Source of the DNA: Litoreibacter sp.
GTDB taxonomy: Bacteria > Pseudomonadota > Alphaproteobacteria > Rhodobacterales > Rhodobacteraceae
Assembly: GCA_026710325.1 (NCBI GenBank)
Contig: JAPORH010000071.1
Span: 1 to 37,888, forward strand
Length of the DNA: 37,888 nt
Direction: 5' to 3'
The notes below the pieces were generated by a model, which saw only the letters and a list, made by a program, of their open reading frames with translations, ran no database searches and was not told the origin of the DNA. The position numbers were made by a program, and so were the translations under genes. This document shows positions 1 through 8,197 of the stretch, piece after piece (the first letter of the stretch is position 1; each line of letters starts with the position of its first letter).

Positions 1-1
1 C

Positions 2-76
2 AAGTGGACCAAATTCCGCGACACCGTGACCGACAACTTCCGCGTCATCTCAACCAAAAAATACACCTTGATCTGA
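2..76 (+). CDS. C-terminal end of an unidentified protein (cut by window edge)
   Basis: An open frame enters from the left edge and stops at TGA 74-76, giving the last 24 residues of a protein (ending in KKYTLI). The tail is basic and mixed in character, and I do not recognise the family. It lies upstream of serB in the same direction, but about 200 bp of poorly coding sequence separates them, so an operon is unlikely. The evidence is only frame continuity to the window edge and a plausible stop. Confidence 0.4.
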   Translation, partial: KWTKFRDTVTDNFRVISTKKYTLI

Positions 77-274
77 GCAGAATCCAAGGTCAATTGGGTC
101 GCAAGAGTATACTATGAAAAAAATACCTAAAGAAAAACGCGCCGTTTCTTTGGGAGGGGTTCTCCAGTCTGCCGTTGAAAAGTGTATGCCGGGTTTCACA
201 AAAGGGAATCCGAAGCTATAGCGGCCATCAATCGCTTTTTGAGGAAGCTTTAACTATGATTGGGACCTCTGCGC

Positions 275-1150
275 ATGTTCGTAGCCTCGCTTTTGACCTC
301 CCCTGATACTCCGGTCTTGGATCCGTCTCTGGTCGAGTCGCTTCGCAATGCCTGGGGTGGTGGAGAGGTCAAATGGCTGATGCCGGATGTGGCGGCGGAG
401 TTCCCGTTGAGCACGCGTCCTGACAACGTCGAGACGGTCTGGCAGGACTTGCAGGGCATGCAGGTTGATGTCGTTGTTCACGTACTGGAGGGGCGCAAGA
501 AACAGCTGCTGCTGGCCGACATGGACAGCACGATGATCCAGCAGGAATGCATTGATGAACTGGCGGCGCGCGCTGGCATTGGCGAGAAAGTGGCAGACAT
601 CACGGCCCGGGCGATGAACGGCGAGATTGCCTTTGAAGGCGCTTTGCGGGAGCGTGTTAGGTTGCTGAAAGGGCTCAGACAGTCAGTAATAGACACTGTT
701 TTGGATGAGCAGATCAGCTACATGCCCGGTGGCAAAACCTTGCTTTCCACTATGAAAGCGCATGGCGCTTATGCCGCGCTCGTCTCTGGCGGGTTCACGT
801 CTTTCACGGGACCCGTTGCCGCACATCTTGGCTTCGATGAGCATCGTTCTAATCAGTTCGAGGTCAATGACGAAAAGCTGACGGGGCAGGTGATCCCACC
901 CATCTTTGGCAAAGAGGCTAAGGTTGAAGCTCTGGAAGATCTGACGGCAAAACGGCGCTTGTCGGATGACCAGGTGCTCGCAGTTGGCGATGGTGCGAAT
1001 GATTTGGGCATGCTGACACGTGCTGGGATGGGGGTTGCGCTACACGCGAAACCTGCAGTTCAGGCGCAGGCCGATTTCAAAGTGAACCATGGCGACTTGA
1101 CCGCGCTTTTGTTCCTGCAAGGCTATAGCGCGGAGGAATTCGTCACATGA
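275..1150 (+). CDS. serB: Phosphoserine phosphatase SerB
   Basis: Hydrolyses O-phosphoserine to serine, the last step of serine synthesis, in the cytoplasm. The HAD motifs are complete: motif I DMDST (nucleophile Asp about residue 82, general acid about 84), motif II SGG near 171, a downstream lysine, and motif IV GDGANDLGML near 238. A variable ACT-like region of about 75 residues precedes the catalytic domain, as in other SerB proteins. I chose the ATG at 275 (291 aa). The same frame can open at TTG 260, just after an in-frame stop, adding five residues; neither start has a strong ribosome site. The stop overlaps the ATG of the methyltransferase by 4 bp, so the two are probably translated together. 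Confidence 0.93.
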   Translation: MFVASLLTSPDTPVLDPSLVESLRNAWGGGEVKWLMPDVAAEFPLSTRPDNVETVWQDLQGMQVDVVVHVLEGRKKQLLLADMDSTMIQQECIDELAARAGIGEKVADITARAMNGEIAFEGALRERVRLLKGLRQSVIDTVLDEQISYMPGGKTLLSTMKAHGAYAALVSGGFTSFTGPVAAHLGFDEHRSNQFEVNDEKLTGQVIPPIFGKEAKVEALEDLTAKRRLSDDQVLAVGDGANDLGMLTRAGMGVALHAKPAVQAQADFKVNHGDLTALLFLQGYSAEEFVT

Positions 1151-1770
1151 CCAAACCTGACCTCGACAGTGCCTATGCTTTGAAAACACCCGAGGATTCG
1201 CAGAAGCTCTACGGCGAATGGGCTGAGAGTTATGAAGAGACCTTTGCTCAAGCCACTGGATACCGTCTGCCTTTGGCCGTCGCCGACGCTTTTGTCGCGC
1301 GTGGCGGCACCGGGCCTGTTTTGGATATTGGTGCGGGAACAGGCCTAGTCGGTGAGGAACTGTCAAAACGCGGCGTGTGCCTGATCGATGGCACCGATAT
1401 CTCCCCCCAAATGCTAGCTGAAGCGGCTTTGAAGGATTGCTATGAGAACTTGTTTGAAGGCGATCTCACAGCCCGGATTGATGTAGAGGACGGCGTGTAT
1501 AACGGGATCATAAGTGCGGGCACCTTTACCCATGGCCATGTTGGCTCCGATGTGTTTGAGGAGCTTCTGAGGGTCGCCGCATCAGGCGCGCTATTCGTGC
1601 TGAGCATCAATGCAGAGCATTACGCATCGCAAGGTTTCGAGAGAAAGCTCGGCGCGCTTTCAGCGCAGGTCAAGGGTCTAAATCGAGCCGAAACGCCGAT
1701 ATATGACGGCGTCCGGGATAATGAACACGCGGGCGACATGGCCTTGATTGTGAGCTTCAGAAAAGCCTAG
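1147..1770 (+). CDS. Class I SAM-dependent methyltransferase
   Basis: A 207-residue cytoplasmic protein with the Rossmann methyltransferase core. The SAM-binding loop reads VLDIGAGTGLVGEEL near residue 58, followed by an acidic strand end (DGTDIS) that would contact the ribose of SAM, and an EGD motif near residue 100. The length and lack of other domains fit the small UbiE/Methyltransf_11-like group. The substrate cannot be read from the sequence. The start overlaps serB by ATGA, which suggests coupling, though no link to serine metabolism is implied. The stop lies in a CTAG at 1767-1770 that also supplies the stop of the convergent enoyl-CoA hydratase gene. Confidence 0.85.
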   Translation: MTKPDLDSAYALKTPEDSQKLYGEWAESYEETFAQATGYRLPLAVADAFVARGGTGPVLDIGAGTGLVGEELSKRGVCLIDGTDISPQMLAEAALKDCYENLFEGDLTARIDVEDGVYNGIISAGTFTHGHVGSDVFEELLRVAASGALFVLSINAEHYASQGFERKLGALSAQVKGLNRAETPIYDGVRDNEHAGDMALIVSFRKA

Positions 1771-2555
1771 CGACCTTTCCAGACAGGATCACGCTTCTCG
1801 GCAAAGGCCTTGGCCCCTTCCAACTGATCTTCGCTCGTGTAGAGCGTTTTCATCGTCTCGAAACTGCTTGAGGTGATCTGGTTCATTGTGTCCTGGAATT
1901 TTTCATCCTCAGCTTCGCGCACGATTTCCTTGATCGCGGCGTAGACCAAAGGTGGGCCGGAGGCGAGCAGGCGGGCCAACTCCCACGCGCGATCCAAAAG
2001 CTGCTCTGCGGGGACAATCTCGTTGACCAGCCCCCAGCGATGCGCCTCCTCGACATCGAACCAACGACCTGTGAACAGCAGTTCCATTGCGATGTGATAG
2101 GGGATTCGCTTGGGGAGCTTAACGGAGGCTGCATCGGCGACCGTGCCGGAACGAATTTCTGGCAAAGCAAAACTGGCATGATCCGCCGCAAGGATCATGT
2201 CGGCGCTTAGGGCCAGCTCCAACCCGCCACCACAGGCAATGCCGTTCACCGCAGCAATTACAGGCTTGTTGAGCCCCGGCAGCTCTTGCAAGCCACCAAA
2301 CCCGCCGACGCCGTAGTCGCCATCAACGGCGTCGCCATCAGCTGCCGCCTTCAGATCCCACCCGGGGCAGAAGAATTTCTCACCCGCGCCTGTTATGATC
2401 GCGACACGAAGCCCCGGGTCATCGCGAAAGCTGGCAAAGACGTCACCCATGATGCGGGAGGTGGCCAAGTCGATGGCATTGGCCTTCGGACGGTCCAGCG
2501 TGACCTCCAGGATTGCGCCGTCCCGGCGGGTTCTAACGGGGCTGGCTTCAGTCAT
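1767..2555 (-). CDS. Enoyl-CoA hydratase/isomerase family protein (CaiD-like)
   Basis: A crotonase-fold enzyme of 262 residues that would hydrate an enoyl-CoA. The oxyanion-hole segments are visible: AIITGAGEKFFCPGWDLK near residue 53, and GIACGGGLELALSAD near residue 105, followed by FALPE and the helix that carries the catalytic acids. The GGGLELALSAD...FALPEI pattern resembles the carnitinyl-CoA dehydratase/CaiD branch. I chose ATG 2555, which overlaps the upstream ligase stop by ATGA; an in-frame extension to 2606 would lie inside the ligase and lacks family similarity. It is the last gene of the operon that starts with the acyl-CoA dehydrogenase. The real substrate is unknown. Confidence 0.9.
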   Translation of the reverse strand: MTEASPVRTRRDGAILEVTLDRPKANAIDLATSRIMGDVFASFRDDPGLRVAIITGAGEKFFCPGWDLKAAADGDAVDGDYGVGGFGGLQELPGLNKPVIAAVNGIACGGGLELALSADMILAADHASFALPEIRSGTVADAASVKLPKRIPYHIAMELLFTGRWFDVEEAHRWGLVNEIVPAEQLLDRAWELARLLASGPPLVYAAIKEIVREAEDEKFQDTMNQITSSSFETMKTLYTSEDQLEGAKAFAEKRDPVWKGR

Positions 2556-4573
2556 GGCGCTTTCCTTATCAAGGCATCCGCAGCGATTGCATCGGCTTCG
2601 GTGCAAATAAGCGGGTTGATTTCGATCTCTTCAAGGCTGTCAGCATGGTCCACGACATAGGCTTGAACGGCCTCAATCGCGGCGAGTATGGATTTGTGAT
2701 CACAAGCGGGTTTACCGCGATACCCTCGTAATACTGGTGCGATTCGCAGTTTGTTGAGTGCAGCTTCAACGCGTGCCTCGCTTGCGGGGATCAACAGTGA
2801 AACGCTGTCATCCAAAAGCTCTGTCATGGTCCCGCCAGCCGCAATCGTAAGCACAAAGCCGTGCACTGGGTCACGCACAACACCAATCAGAAGTTCCGCG
2901 ATAGGGTCCGTCACCATTTCTTCCAGCAGCACCGGCCCTACAGCCAGCTCAGGAAGGGTTTCCGCAACTTTCTCAGTCGAAGCTAATCCCAATGCGATAC
3001 CGCCGGCGCCCGTCTTGTGGGTCAGGCCTTGCACCTTTGCGACAAGTGGGAAGCCTAACTCAATCAAACCGGAAAGATCATCACGGCTGTCTAGCAAGAC
3101 GCCTTCTGGGATCGACATCCCGTAAGCCCAAAGCGCTCGCTTTGCGTCCACCTCGCTTAAAACGGACGCCTTCCGCGGGGCGCCTCGCAACAAAAGCTCG
3201 CTTTCTTCGGGTTCCGGCAGCTTTGCTGCACGGACGGCCTCCAGCGCCTCGCGCAGCCCGTTGAACGGGACAACGCCGCCGTCCATCAATCGCTGTGCGA
3301 CGCCTTCGGGCATCAACTCTGGCAAGGTTGCTGCCATGGCAAATGGCCGTCCGGTTTCCTGCTTGACGCGGATGGCCGTGTTTACCGTGCAGTCCCAATC
3401 AATCGGGTCACAGCGGTCGCGGCGTGGCTGGTCGACAATTGTGATCGTTATGGCGGCGTCGCTTTCCGTCATCGCCTTCCAAGTCGCGGTCATCGCATCC
3501 TCGTCGCGCCAAATATACGTATGATAATCGAGCGGGTTAGCCAGCGCGACTTTCGGGCCAAGCGCCTTGCGTAGAGCCTTTTCTTGTTCTGTCGTGAGCG
3601 GCGGAAAGGTCAGGCCAAGCCCGAGCCCCTGATCGGCGGAGAGCGAGGCCTCCCCGCCTGAGCAGCTGATGCTCGCCACCTTGCGAGAGGGCAGCGGCCC
3701 GGTCATGTGGAGCAGCTTCAGGGTCTCAAGAAAGGATGGCAGATCGGGGCTGCGCGCAACGCCGAGGCGGTCAAGCAACGCCTGCGCCCCGCTGTCTTCC
3801 CCAGCGAGCGATGCGGTGTGGGAGACGGTTGCCGCACGTGCTTGTTCTGACGCGCCGACCTTGAGCGCCACGAGCGGGACATTCTTCGCATGTGCTTTTT
3901 GGGAAAGGGATTCCCAGGCGCGCAGGTCAGAAAACCCTTCTACATGCAGGCCGATGGCAGTAACGCGTGGATCATCCAGCAAGACTTCGGCGATCTTGGC
4001 TTGGCTCATTTGCGCTTGGTTGCCGCAGGCAACCATATAACCAATAGGCAAGGATCGCATTTGCATGGTTAGGTTAATCGAGATGTTGGAAGACTGGGTT
4101 AGGATCGCAACGCCGCGCTCGACCGACACCAACCCATGCTGATCGGGCCAAAGCGCGACGCGGTCAAAAGCGTTGATGAAACCATAGCAATTCGGACCCA
4201 GAATTGGCATCTCGCCTGCCGCCCGCAACAAGCGCTCCTGCGCGTCTGCGCCGGTCGCGTCCTCAGCCGTCGCTTCGGCGAAACCGGAGGCGAAACAGAC
4301 TGCACCGCCCGCGCCTTTCTTGCGCAGACGCTCCGTCGCGCCCACGGATGCTTCGCGGTTGATCCCGATGAAGGCTGCATCGGGTGCCTCGGGCAGAAGA
4401 TGGGCGCCGGGCCAGGCTTTGACACCGCCGACCTCTGACTTGACCGGATGTACCGCGTAGAGCGAGCCTGCATAGCCAAATTTCTGTATTTGCGCCAAAA
4501 TGGCTTCGCACCAATACCCTCCGCCGATGACTGCGATAGAGCTTGGGTTGAAAAGTCTTTTTAGGGAAGTCAT
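2552..4573 (-). CDS. Acetate--CoA ligase family protein (ADP-forming acyl-CoA synthetase)
   Basis: A 673-residue fused enzyme of the NDP-forming acyl-CoA synthetase family, making an acyl-CoA from a carboxylic acid, CoA and ATP. Domains in order: CoA-binding Rossmann domain (residues about 1-130, SSIAVIGGGYW), succinyl-CoA-ligase-like domains (about 145-430), and a C-terminal ATP-grasp domain (about 460-670, LVAKVQGLTHKTGAGG). The phospho-carrier histidine is in TVSHTASLAG near residue 252. It sits between arsC (4-bp gap) and the hydratase (ATGA overlap). It could feed the dehydrogenase and hydratase with CoA esters. Related proteins activate diverse acids, including betaine-type substrates; which one applies here is inference. 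Confidence 0.9.
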   Translation of the reverse strand: MTSLKRLFNPSSIAVIGGGYWCEAILAQIQKFGYAGSLYAVHPVKSEVGGVKAWPGAHLLPEAPDAAFIGINREASVGATERLRKKGAGGAVCFASGFAEATAEDATGADAQERLLRAAGEMPILGPNCYGFINAFDRVALWPDQHGLVSVERGVAILTQSSNISINLTMQMRSLPIGYMVACGNQAQMSQAKIAEVLLDDPRVTAIGLHVEGFSDLRAWESLSQKAHAKNVPLVALKVGASEQARAATVSHTASLAGEDSGAQALLDRLGVARSPDLPSFLETLKLLHMTGPLPSRKVASISCSGGEASLSADQGLGLGLTFPPLTTEQEKALRKALGPKVALANPLDYHTYIWRDEDAMTATWKAMTESDAAITITIVDQPRRDRCDPIDWDCTVNTAIRVKQETGRPFAMAATLPELMPEGVAQRLMDGGVVPFNGLREALEAVRAAKLPEPEESELLLRGAPRKASVLSEVDAKRALWAYGMSIPEGVLLDSRDDLSGLIELGFPLVAKVQGLTHKTGAGGIALGLASTEKVAETLPELAVGPVLLEEMVTDPIAELLIGVVRDPVHGFVLTIAAGGTMTELLDDSVSLLIPASEARVEAALNKLRIAPVLRGYRGKPACDHKSILAAIEAVQAYVVDHADSLEEIEINPLICTEADAIAADALIRKAP

Positions 4574-4577
4574 GCGG

Positions 4578-5006
4578 TCAGGCTCCGGCTACCCGATTTC
4601 CATCCGCGTCAATGACAAGGCTGCCATCTTCCTTTTCAAAGGGCGCTGGCGGCCAGTTTGGAAGTAAATCAAGCACCAAGCCCGAGGGGCGACACAGTTT
4701 CACGCCTTTTTCCGTCACCACGATCGGGCGGTTCACTAGGATTGGATGTTCTACCATTGCCTTTATTAGGGTCTTTTCTGAGACGTCCTCGGCCGTCAAC
4801 CCAAGTTCCTCTGCAGGCGATTTGGACGTACGTAAAGCCTCACGCGCGCTGATACCGGCGGCGGCGAACAGCGCGCGCAGTTGTGGCTCGCTCCAGCCAG
4901 TTTTGAGGTATTCGACGACAAAAGGCGCATAGCCTGCCGCCTCGATGATACGCAACACGTTGCGGGAGGTGCCGCAATCTGGGTTGTGGTGAATGACGAC
5001 GTCCAT
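4578..5006 (-). CDS. arsC: ArsC family protein (glutaredoxin-dependent arsenate reductase type)
   Basis: 142 residues, the normal length of the thioredoxin-fold ArsC/Spx family. The active-site segment HNPDCGTSRNVL places the catalytic cysteine at residue 11 with the family histidine three residues before it, and later arginines in VNRPIV and LCRP match those that bind the oxyanion. The known reaction is reduction of arsenate to arsenite with glutathione and glutaredoxin. The setting is odd: the ATG abuts the acyl-CoA dehydrogenase stop with no spacer and the stop lies 4 bp before the ligase start, so it is co-transcribed with acyl-CoA enzymes and not with arsR, arsB or acr3. It may have another role in this operon. 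Confidence 0.88.
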   Translation of the reverse strand: MDVVIHHNPDCGTSRNVLRIIEAAGYAPFVVEYLKTGWSEPQLRALFAAAGISAREALRTSKSPAEELGLTAEDVSEKTLIKAMVEHPILVNRPIVVTEKGVKLCRPSGLVLDLLPNWPPAPFEKEDGSLVIDADGNRVAGA

Positions 5007-6167
5007 CTAGGCCCCAAGTGGTCTGAGCAGGTCACGCGCGATAATATGCCTTTGAATTTCCGATGTCCCGTCCCAAATGCGCTCGACCCGCGCGTCGCGC
5101 CAAAATCGCTCCAACGGGTAGTCATCCATGAGCCCCATGCCGCCATGGATTTGGATCGCGGCATCCGTTACGCGGGCGAGCATCTCGCTCGCATAGAGCT
5201 TCGCGGAGGCAATCTCCCGGTTTGAAGGCAGTTTCTTGTCGAGCCTATCAGCGGCGGCGAGCGTCAGCAGGTCAGCCGCATCAATTTCGGTGATCATGTC
5301 TGCGATCTGAAAGCCAACGCTCTGAAACTTGCCAATCGGCTGACCAAACTGCTCCCGCTCCGCCGAATAGCTCAGCGCATAGTCAAAGACCCGCCGCGCG
5401 CGGCCTACGGACATAGCGGCGACGGTAATACGGGTCGCGTAAAGCCATTCATTCATGACCGCGAAGCCACCATCAACCTCCCCCAGCACCTGAGCGTTGG
5501 GCAGACGGCAATCGTCGAACTCGAGGATCATGTTTTTATATCCGCGATGTGAGACGGATTTGTACCCGTCGCGGATGGTGAAGCCGGGCGTACCGCGATC
5601 GACAAGAAAGGTCGTTATGCGTTTCTTGGGCCCGCGCGGGGTGTCATCCTCCCCGGTGGCTATGAACACGATGATGAAATCCGCATGTTCCGCGCCGGAG
5701 ATAAAGTGCTTGGTGCCGTTGACGACCCAATCCCCACCATCACGTACCGCGGTGCATTTCATGCCGCGCACATCTGATCCGGCGCCCGGTTCGGTCATGG
5801 CAAGCGCGTCCATTTTTTCACCGCGCACCGCTGGCATCAGGTAACGCTCCACCTGATCGTCTTTACAGGCCATCAAGATGTTTTGCGGCCGTCCGAAGAA
5901 ATGGGTAAGCGCCATCGAGCCACGCCCGAGTTCCCGCTCGACAATCGAAAAATCGACATGGCTGAGGCCGGCACAGCCGACACTTTCGGGAAAGTTGCAG
6001 GCGTAAAAACCAAGATCTAGAGTCTTTTTCTTGATATCCTGCGCAATCTCTTCGGGGACTTCGCCGGTGCGTTCGACTAGGTCTTCATGCGGGTAAATCT
6101 CATTCTCTACAAAGCTGCGCACCGTGGAGGCGATCATCTCTTGTTCGTCATTGAGACCAAACTGCAT
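5007..6167 (-). CDS. Acyl-CoA dehydrogenase family protein
   Basis: A 386-residue flavoenzyme oxidising an acyl-CoA to the 2-enoyl-CoA, with electrons passed to ETF. Signatures: AMTEPGAGSDVRG (FAD/substrate loop) near residue 125, the middle beta domain about 125-230, and the C-terminal helical domain with IHGGMGLMDDYPLERFWRDA and the IWDGTSEIQRHIIARDLL tail that binds FAD. The catalytic base position cannot be fixed by eye. I chose ATG 6167 because AAGGAAAGGG lies just upstream; a longer frame to 6239 would run into the divergent promoter. It is the first gene of a four-gene leftward operon. Confidence 0.93.
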   Translation of the reverse strand: MQFGLNDEQEMIASTVRSFVENEIYPHEDLVERTGEVPEEIAQDIKKKTLDLGFYACNFPESVGCAGLSHVDFSIVERELGRGSMALTHFFGRPQNILMACKDDQVERYLMPAVRGEKMDALAMTEPGAGSDVRGMKCTAVRDGGDWVVNGTKHFISGAEHADFIIVFIATGEDDTPRGPKKRITTFLVDRGTPGFTIRDGYKSVSHRGYKNMILEFDDCRLPNAQVLGEVDGGFAVMNEWLYATRITVAAMSVGRARRVFDYALSYSAEREQFGQPIGKFQSVGFQIADMITEIDAADLLTLAAADRLDKKLPSNREIASAKLYASEMLARVTDAAIQIHGGMGLMDDYPLERFWRDARVERIWDGTSEIQRHIIARDLLRPLGA

Positions 6168-6190
6168 GGCAAAGCCCTTTCCTTGCGATT

Positions 6191-6249
6191 TGACGAAGGG
6201 TATGCCGGGCTGACGAAAACAACCATGCAGTATCAGCAAAAAACATGCA
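6191..6249. promoter_or_regulatory. Paired direct repeats with 20-bp spacing between acyl-CoA operon and GlxA-type regulator
   Basis: TGACGAA occurs at 6191-6197 and again at 6211-6217. CATGCA occurs at 6224-6229 and 6244-6249. Both pairs have a 20-bp period, about two helix turns, which is the arrangement AraC-family activators often use. The repeats lie between the acyl-CoA dehydrogenase start (6167) and the regulator start, so they are candidate binding sites for that regulator. This is inference from spacing; the repeat units are short. Confidence 0.35.
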
Positions 6250-6277
6250 CCAATGGAAAATTCACTCAGATCGCGTC

Positions 6278-7192
6278 ATGCAGATCGATGTGCTGCTCTT
6301 CGATGCGTTTTCTGCCCTTTGTCTCGCCAATTCCATTGAGCCGCTCCGCGCAGCCAACAGCTTCGTTCGCCGAGGATATGCGTGGCGTTTTGTGAGCCTC
6401 GATGGCGCACCAGTTTGCTCTTCGAGCGGTATGAGGCTCACGCCCGACGCTGCATTGCAAGACTGCAAGGGTGATATGCTGATCGTCATGCCGAGCTACC
6501 AATTTGTGGAACACGACACCAAGATCGTTAGGACTTTACTTCGTGCAGCGGCTCTTCGGTATGGACGTGTCGCGGGATTTGACACCGGAAGCTGGCTTCT
6601 GGCCAGCGCCGGGCTGCTCGATGGATGCCGCGCTACCATTCACTGGGATGCGCTTGCACAATTCGAAGAGACTTTCCCCGCAGTCGACGTGCTTCGCGAG
6701 GACTTTGTGATCGACCAGGACAGAGTGACCTGTCGTGGCGCGCAGACAGCCTTTGATCTCATGCTGTCCATCATAGCGGGTACCCATGGCACATCGGTGC
6801 GTCTTGATGTTGCGGACCTGCTGGGTGCCGGTTCAGGGGAGACATCTGCTCCCGTCCCGCTTGCCAAAAGCAGGACTGTGTCGAAGGCGGTTGCGTTGAT
6901 GCAGGCGAATCTTGAGGAGCCGCTGACAATCCGTGACCTTGCAAGGCATGTCGGGCGCAGCCAGCGCGATTTGCTGTACCAGTTCCGGCAGGAGTTCGGG
7001 GCTTCGCCCAATGCGGTCTATCGTCACCTGCGCCTAAACAGATGCCGTAAACTGGTTGAAGAGACGGAGATCCCCGTGTCAGAAATCGCGGTCCGTAGCG
7101 GGTATCAGAATACTGCAGCGATGACACGCGCGTTCCGCACTGCGTTTGATGAAACGCCACAAAGCTTAAGGCGCAAACAGAGAAATGCGTGA
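6278..7192 (+). CDS. GlxA/CdhR-type transcriptional regulator (DJ-1/PfpI domain plus AraC HTH)
   Basis: 304 residues from ATG 6278 (an in-frame ATG at 6245 would add 11). Residues about 1-170 form a DJ-1/PfpI-like sensor domain (VLLFDAF, SIEPLRAAN, RVAGFDTGSWLLASAGLLDG). Residues about 210-300 carry the double AraC helix-turn-helix, including LTIRDLARHVGRSQRDLLYQF and the second HTH SEIAVRSGYQNTAAMTRAF. Relatives such as CdhR, GbdR and GlxA-type proteins often control carnitine, betaine or amine catabolism. It is divergent from the acyl-CoA operon and is probably its activator. No clear ribosome site decides between the two starts. Confidence 0.88.
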   Translation: MQIDVLLFDAFSALCLANSIEPLRAANSFVRRGYAWRFVSLDGAPVCSSSGMRLTPDAALQDCKGDMLIVMPSYQFVEHDTKIVRTLLRAAALRYGRVAGFDTGSWLLASAGLLDGCRATIHWDALAQFEETFPAVDVLREDFVIDQDRVTCRGAQTAFDLMLSIIAGTHGTSVRLDVADLLGAGSGETSAPVPLAKSRTVSKAVALMQANLEEPLTIRDLARHVGRSQRDLLYQFRQEFGASPNAVYRHLRLNRCRKLVEETEIPVSEIAVRSGYQNTAAMTRAFRTAFDETPQSLRRKQRNA

Positions 7193-7195
7193 GCG

Positions 7196-8197
7196 CTACT
7201 TCGTGTACATCTGCTTTTTATGCGCCCGCGTCCGCTTCGTCGCGGCAGCAGATCCGTCGTGAAACGTTCCGAACCAGCGATCAAACGGGATCTCGGACGT
7301 CCCGTAGTTGCACTCGAAATACCGGTGATGCAGCTGGTGAAAGAAATCACCCGCGCGACTGGCATCCTTATTGCCAACAACCACGCGTTCAAATCCTGAA
7401 TGGCTGAAAGCCGGTGAAACTTGTTGGAACATGGCGTGCCAAGTCAAATGCAGAGGATGGCTCGCGACAAGGAAATGGATCCAATACGTGCTGAAATAGA
7501 GTAGGTTTTCGAGCCAATGGTTCGAAATGCCGGTCCATGGCCCGGTTGTGACGTTGCGGTGATGCACGGCGTGGAAACGCGGGTAGAGCTTGGGGTGATG
7601 TTCCAAGCGGTGCGCCCAGTAGTAATGCAGTGACGACCACATTGGGATCAGTGCAAGCCAGATGCCGCACCAGACCGGGTTTTCGGCGAAAGTGACGGTT
7701 GGAACGTAGCTGTTGGCCATGCACCAGAAGATGACCCATTGGTAGATCGTAGCGACGGTGATTGCGGAGCCTAGTGTCCAGAACACGTTGTCACGTACCT
7801 GATTGCCAAAACTGAAATGACCACTCATGCGGGTCGGATCACGGGCCTCGAACTTCTTCTCTGTGCCTTGCCCTTTACGCATGTAAAGCCACCAATGCAG
7901 TGTGCCGGCCACCAGAATTTGCGGGAGCAAATTTGCCAGCCAAACGCGCGCCATCCAGCCGGGCGCGAAACTTTGCATCGCCTCCAGCGGCGGGATGAAG
8001 ATGAACCAGACGGCAAGGGCGAGAATGAAACAGATCGAAACCGAAGTGATTTGCAGCCATGCGCCGCGATACCAGTCGAATACGGATTTCAGGTTCAGCG
8101 GCCAGGTGAAAAGCGGGTTAAGCGCAACCGGGTCCGCGGGGCGGTAGTGCCAGCGGTCGGCCTCCGGGTCCTGAGCGAAACTGGCGTCACTGGGCAT
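7196..8197 (-). CDS. Sterol desaturase/fatty acid hydroxylase family protein
   Basis: 333 residues, a membrane di-iron oxygenase. Several hydrophobic segments (about residues 48-75, 85-105, 140-165, 175-195) precede and surround the histidine boxes: HYYWAHRLEHH near 205, FHAVHH near 222, HLTWH near 265 and FHQLHH near 302. These make up the eight-histidine pattern of the family, which hydroxylates or desaturates lipids. The substrate is unknown. Its start overlaps the class II aldolase stop by 11 bp, so the two form a unit. It converges on the GlxA-type regulator with only 3 bp between stops. Confidence 0.88.
   Translation of the reverse strand: MPSDASFAQDPEADRWHYRPADPVALNPLFTWPLNLKSVFDWYRGAWLQITSVSICFILALAVWFIFIPPLEAMQSFAPGWMARVWLANLLPQILVAGTLHWWLYMRKGQGTEKKFEARDPTRMSGHFSFGNQVRDNVFWTLGSAITVATIYQWVIFWCMANSYVPTVTFAENPVWCGIWLALIPMWSSLHYYWAHRLEHHPKLYPRFHAVHHRNVTTGPWTGISNHWLENLLYFSTYWIHFLVASHPLHLTWHAMFQQVSPAFSHSGFERVVVGNKDASRAGDFFHQLHHRYFECNYGTSEIPFDRWFGTFHDGSAAATKRTRAHKKQMYTK

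Noticed and set aside
114-221. A 35-codon frame between the window-edge gene and serB
   Set aside because: Only a weak AAGAG upstream and no family resemblance; too short to support as a gene without conservation data.
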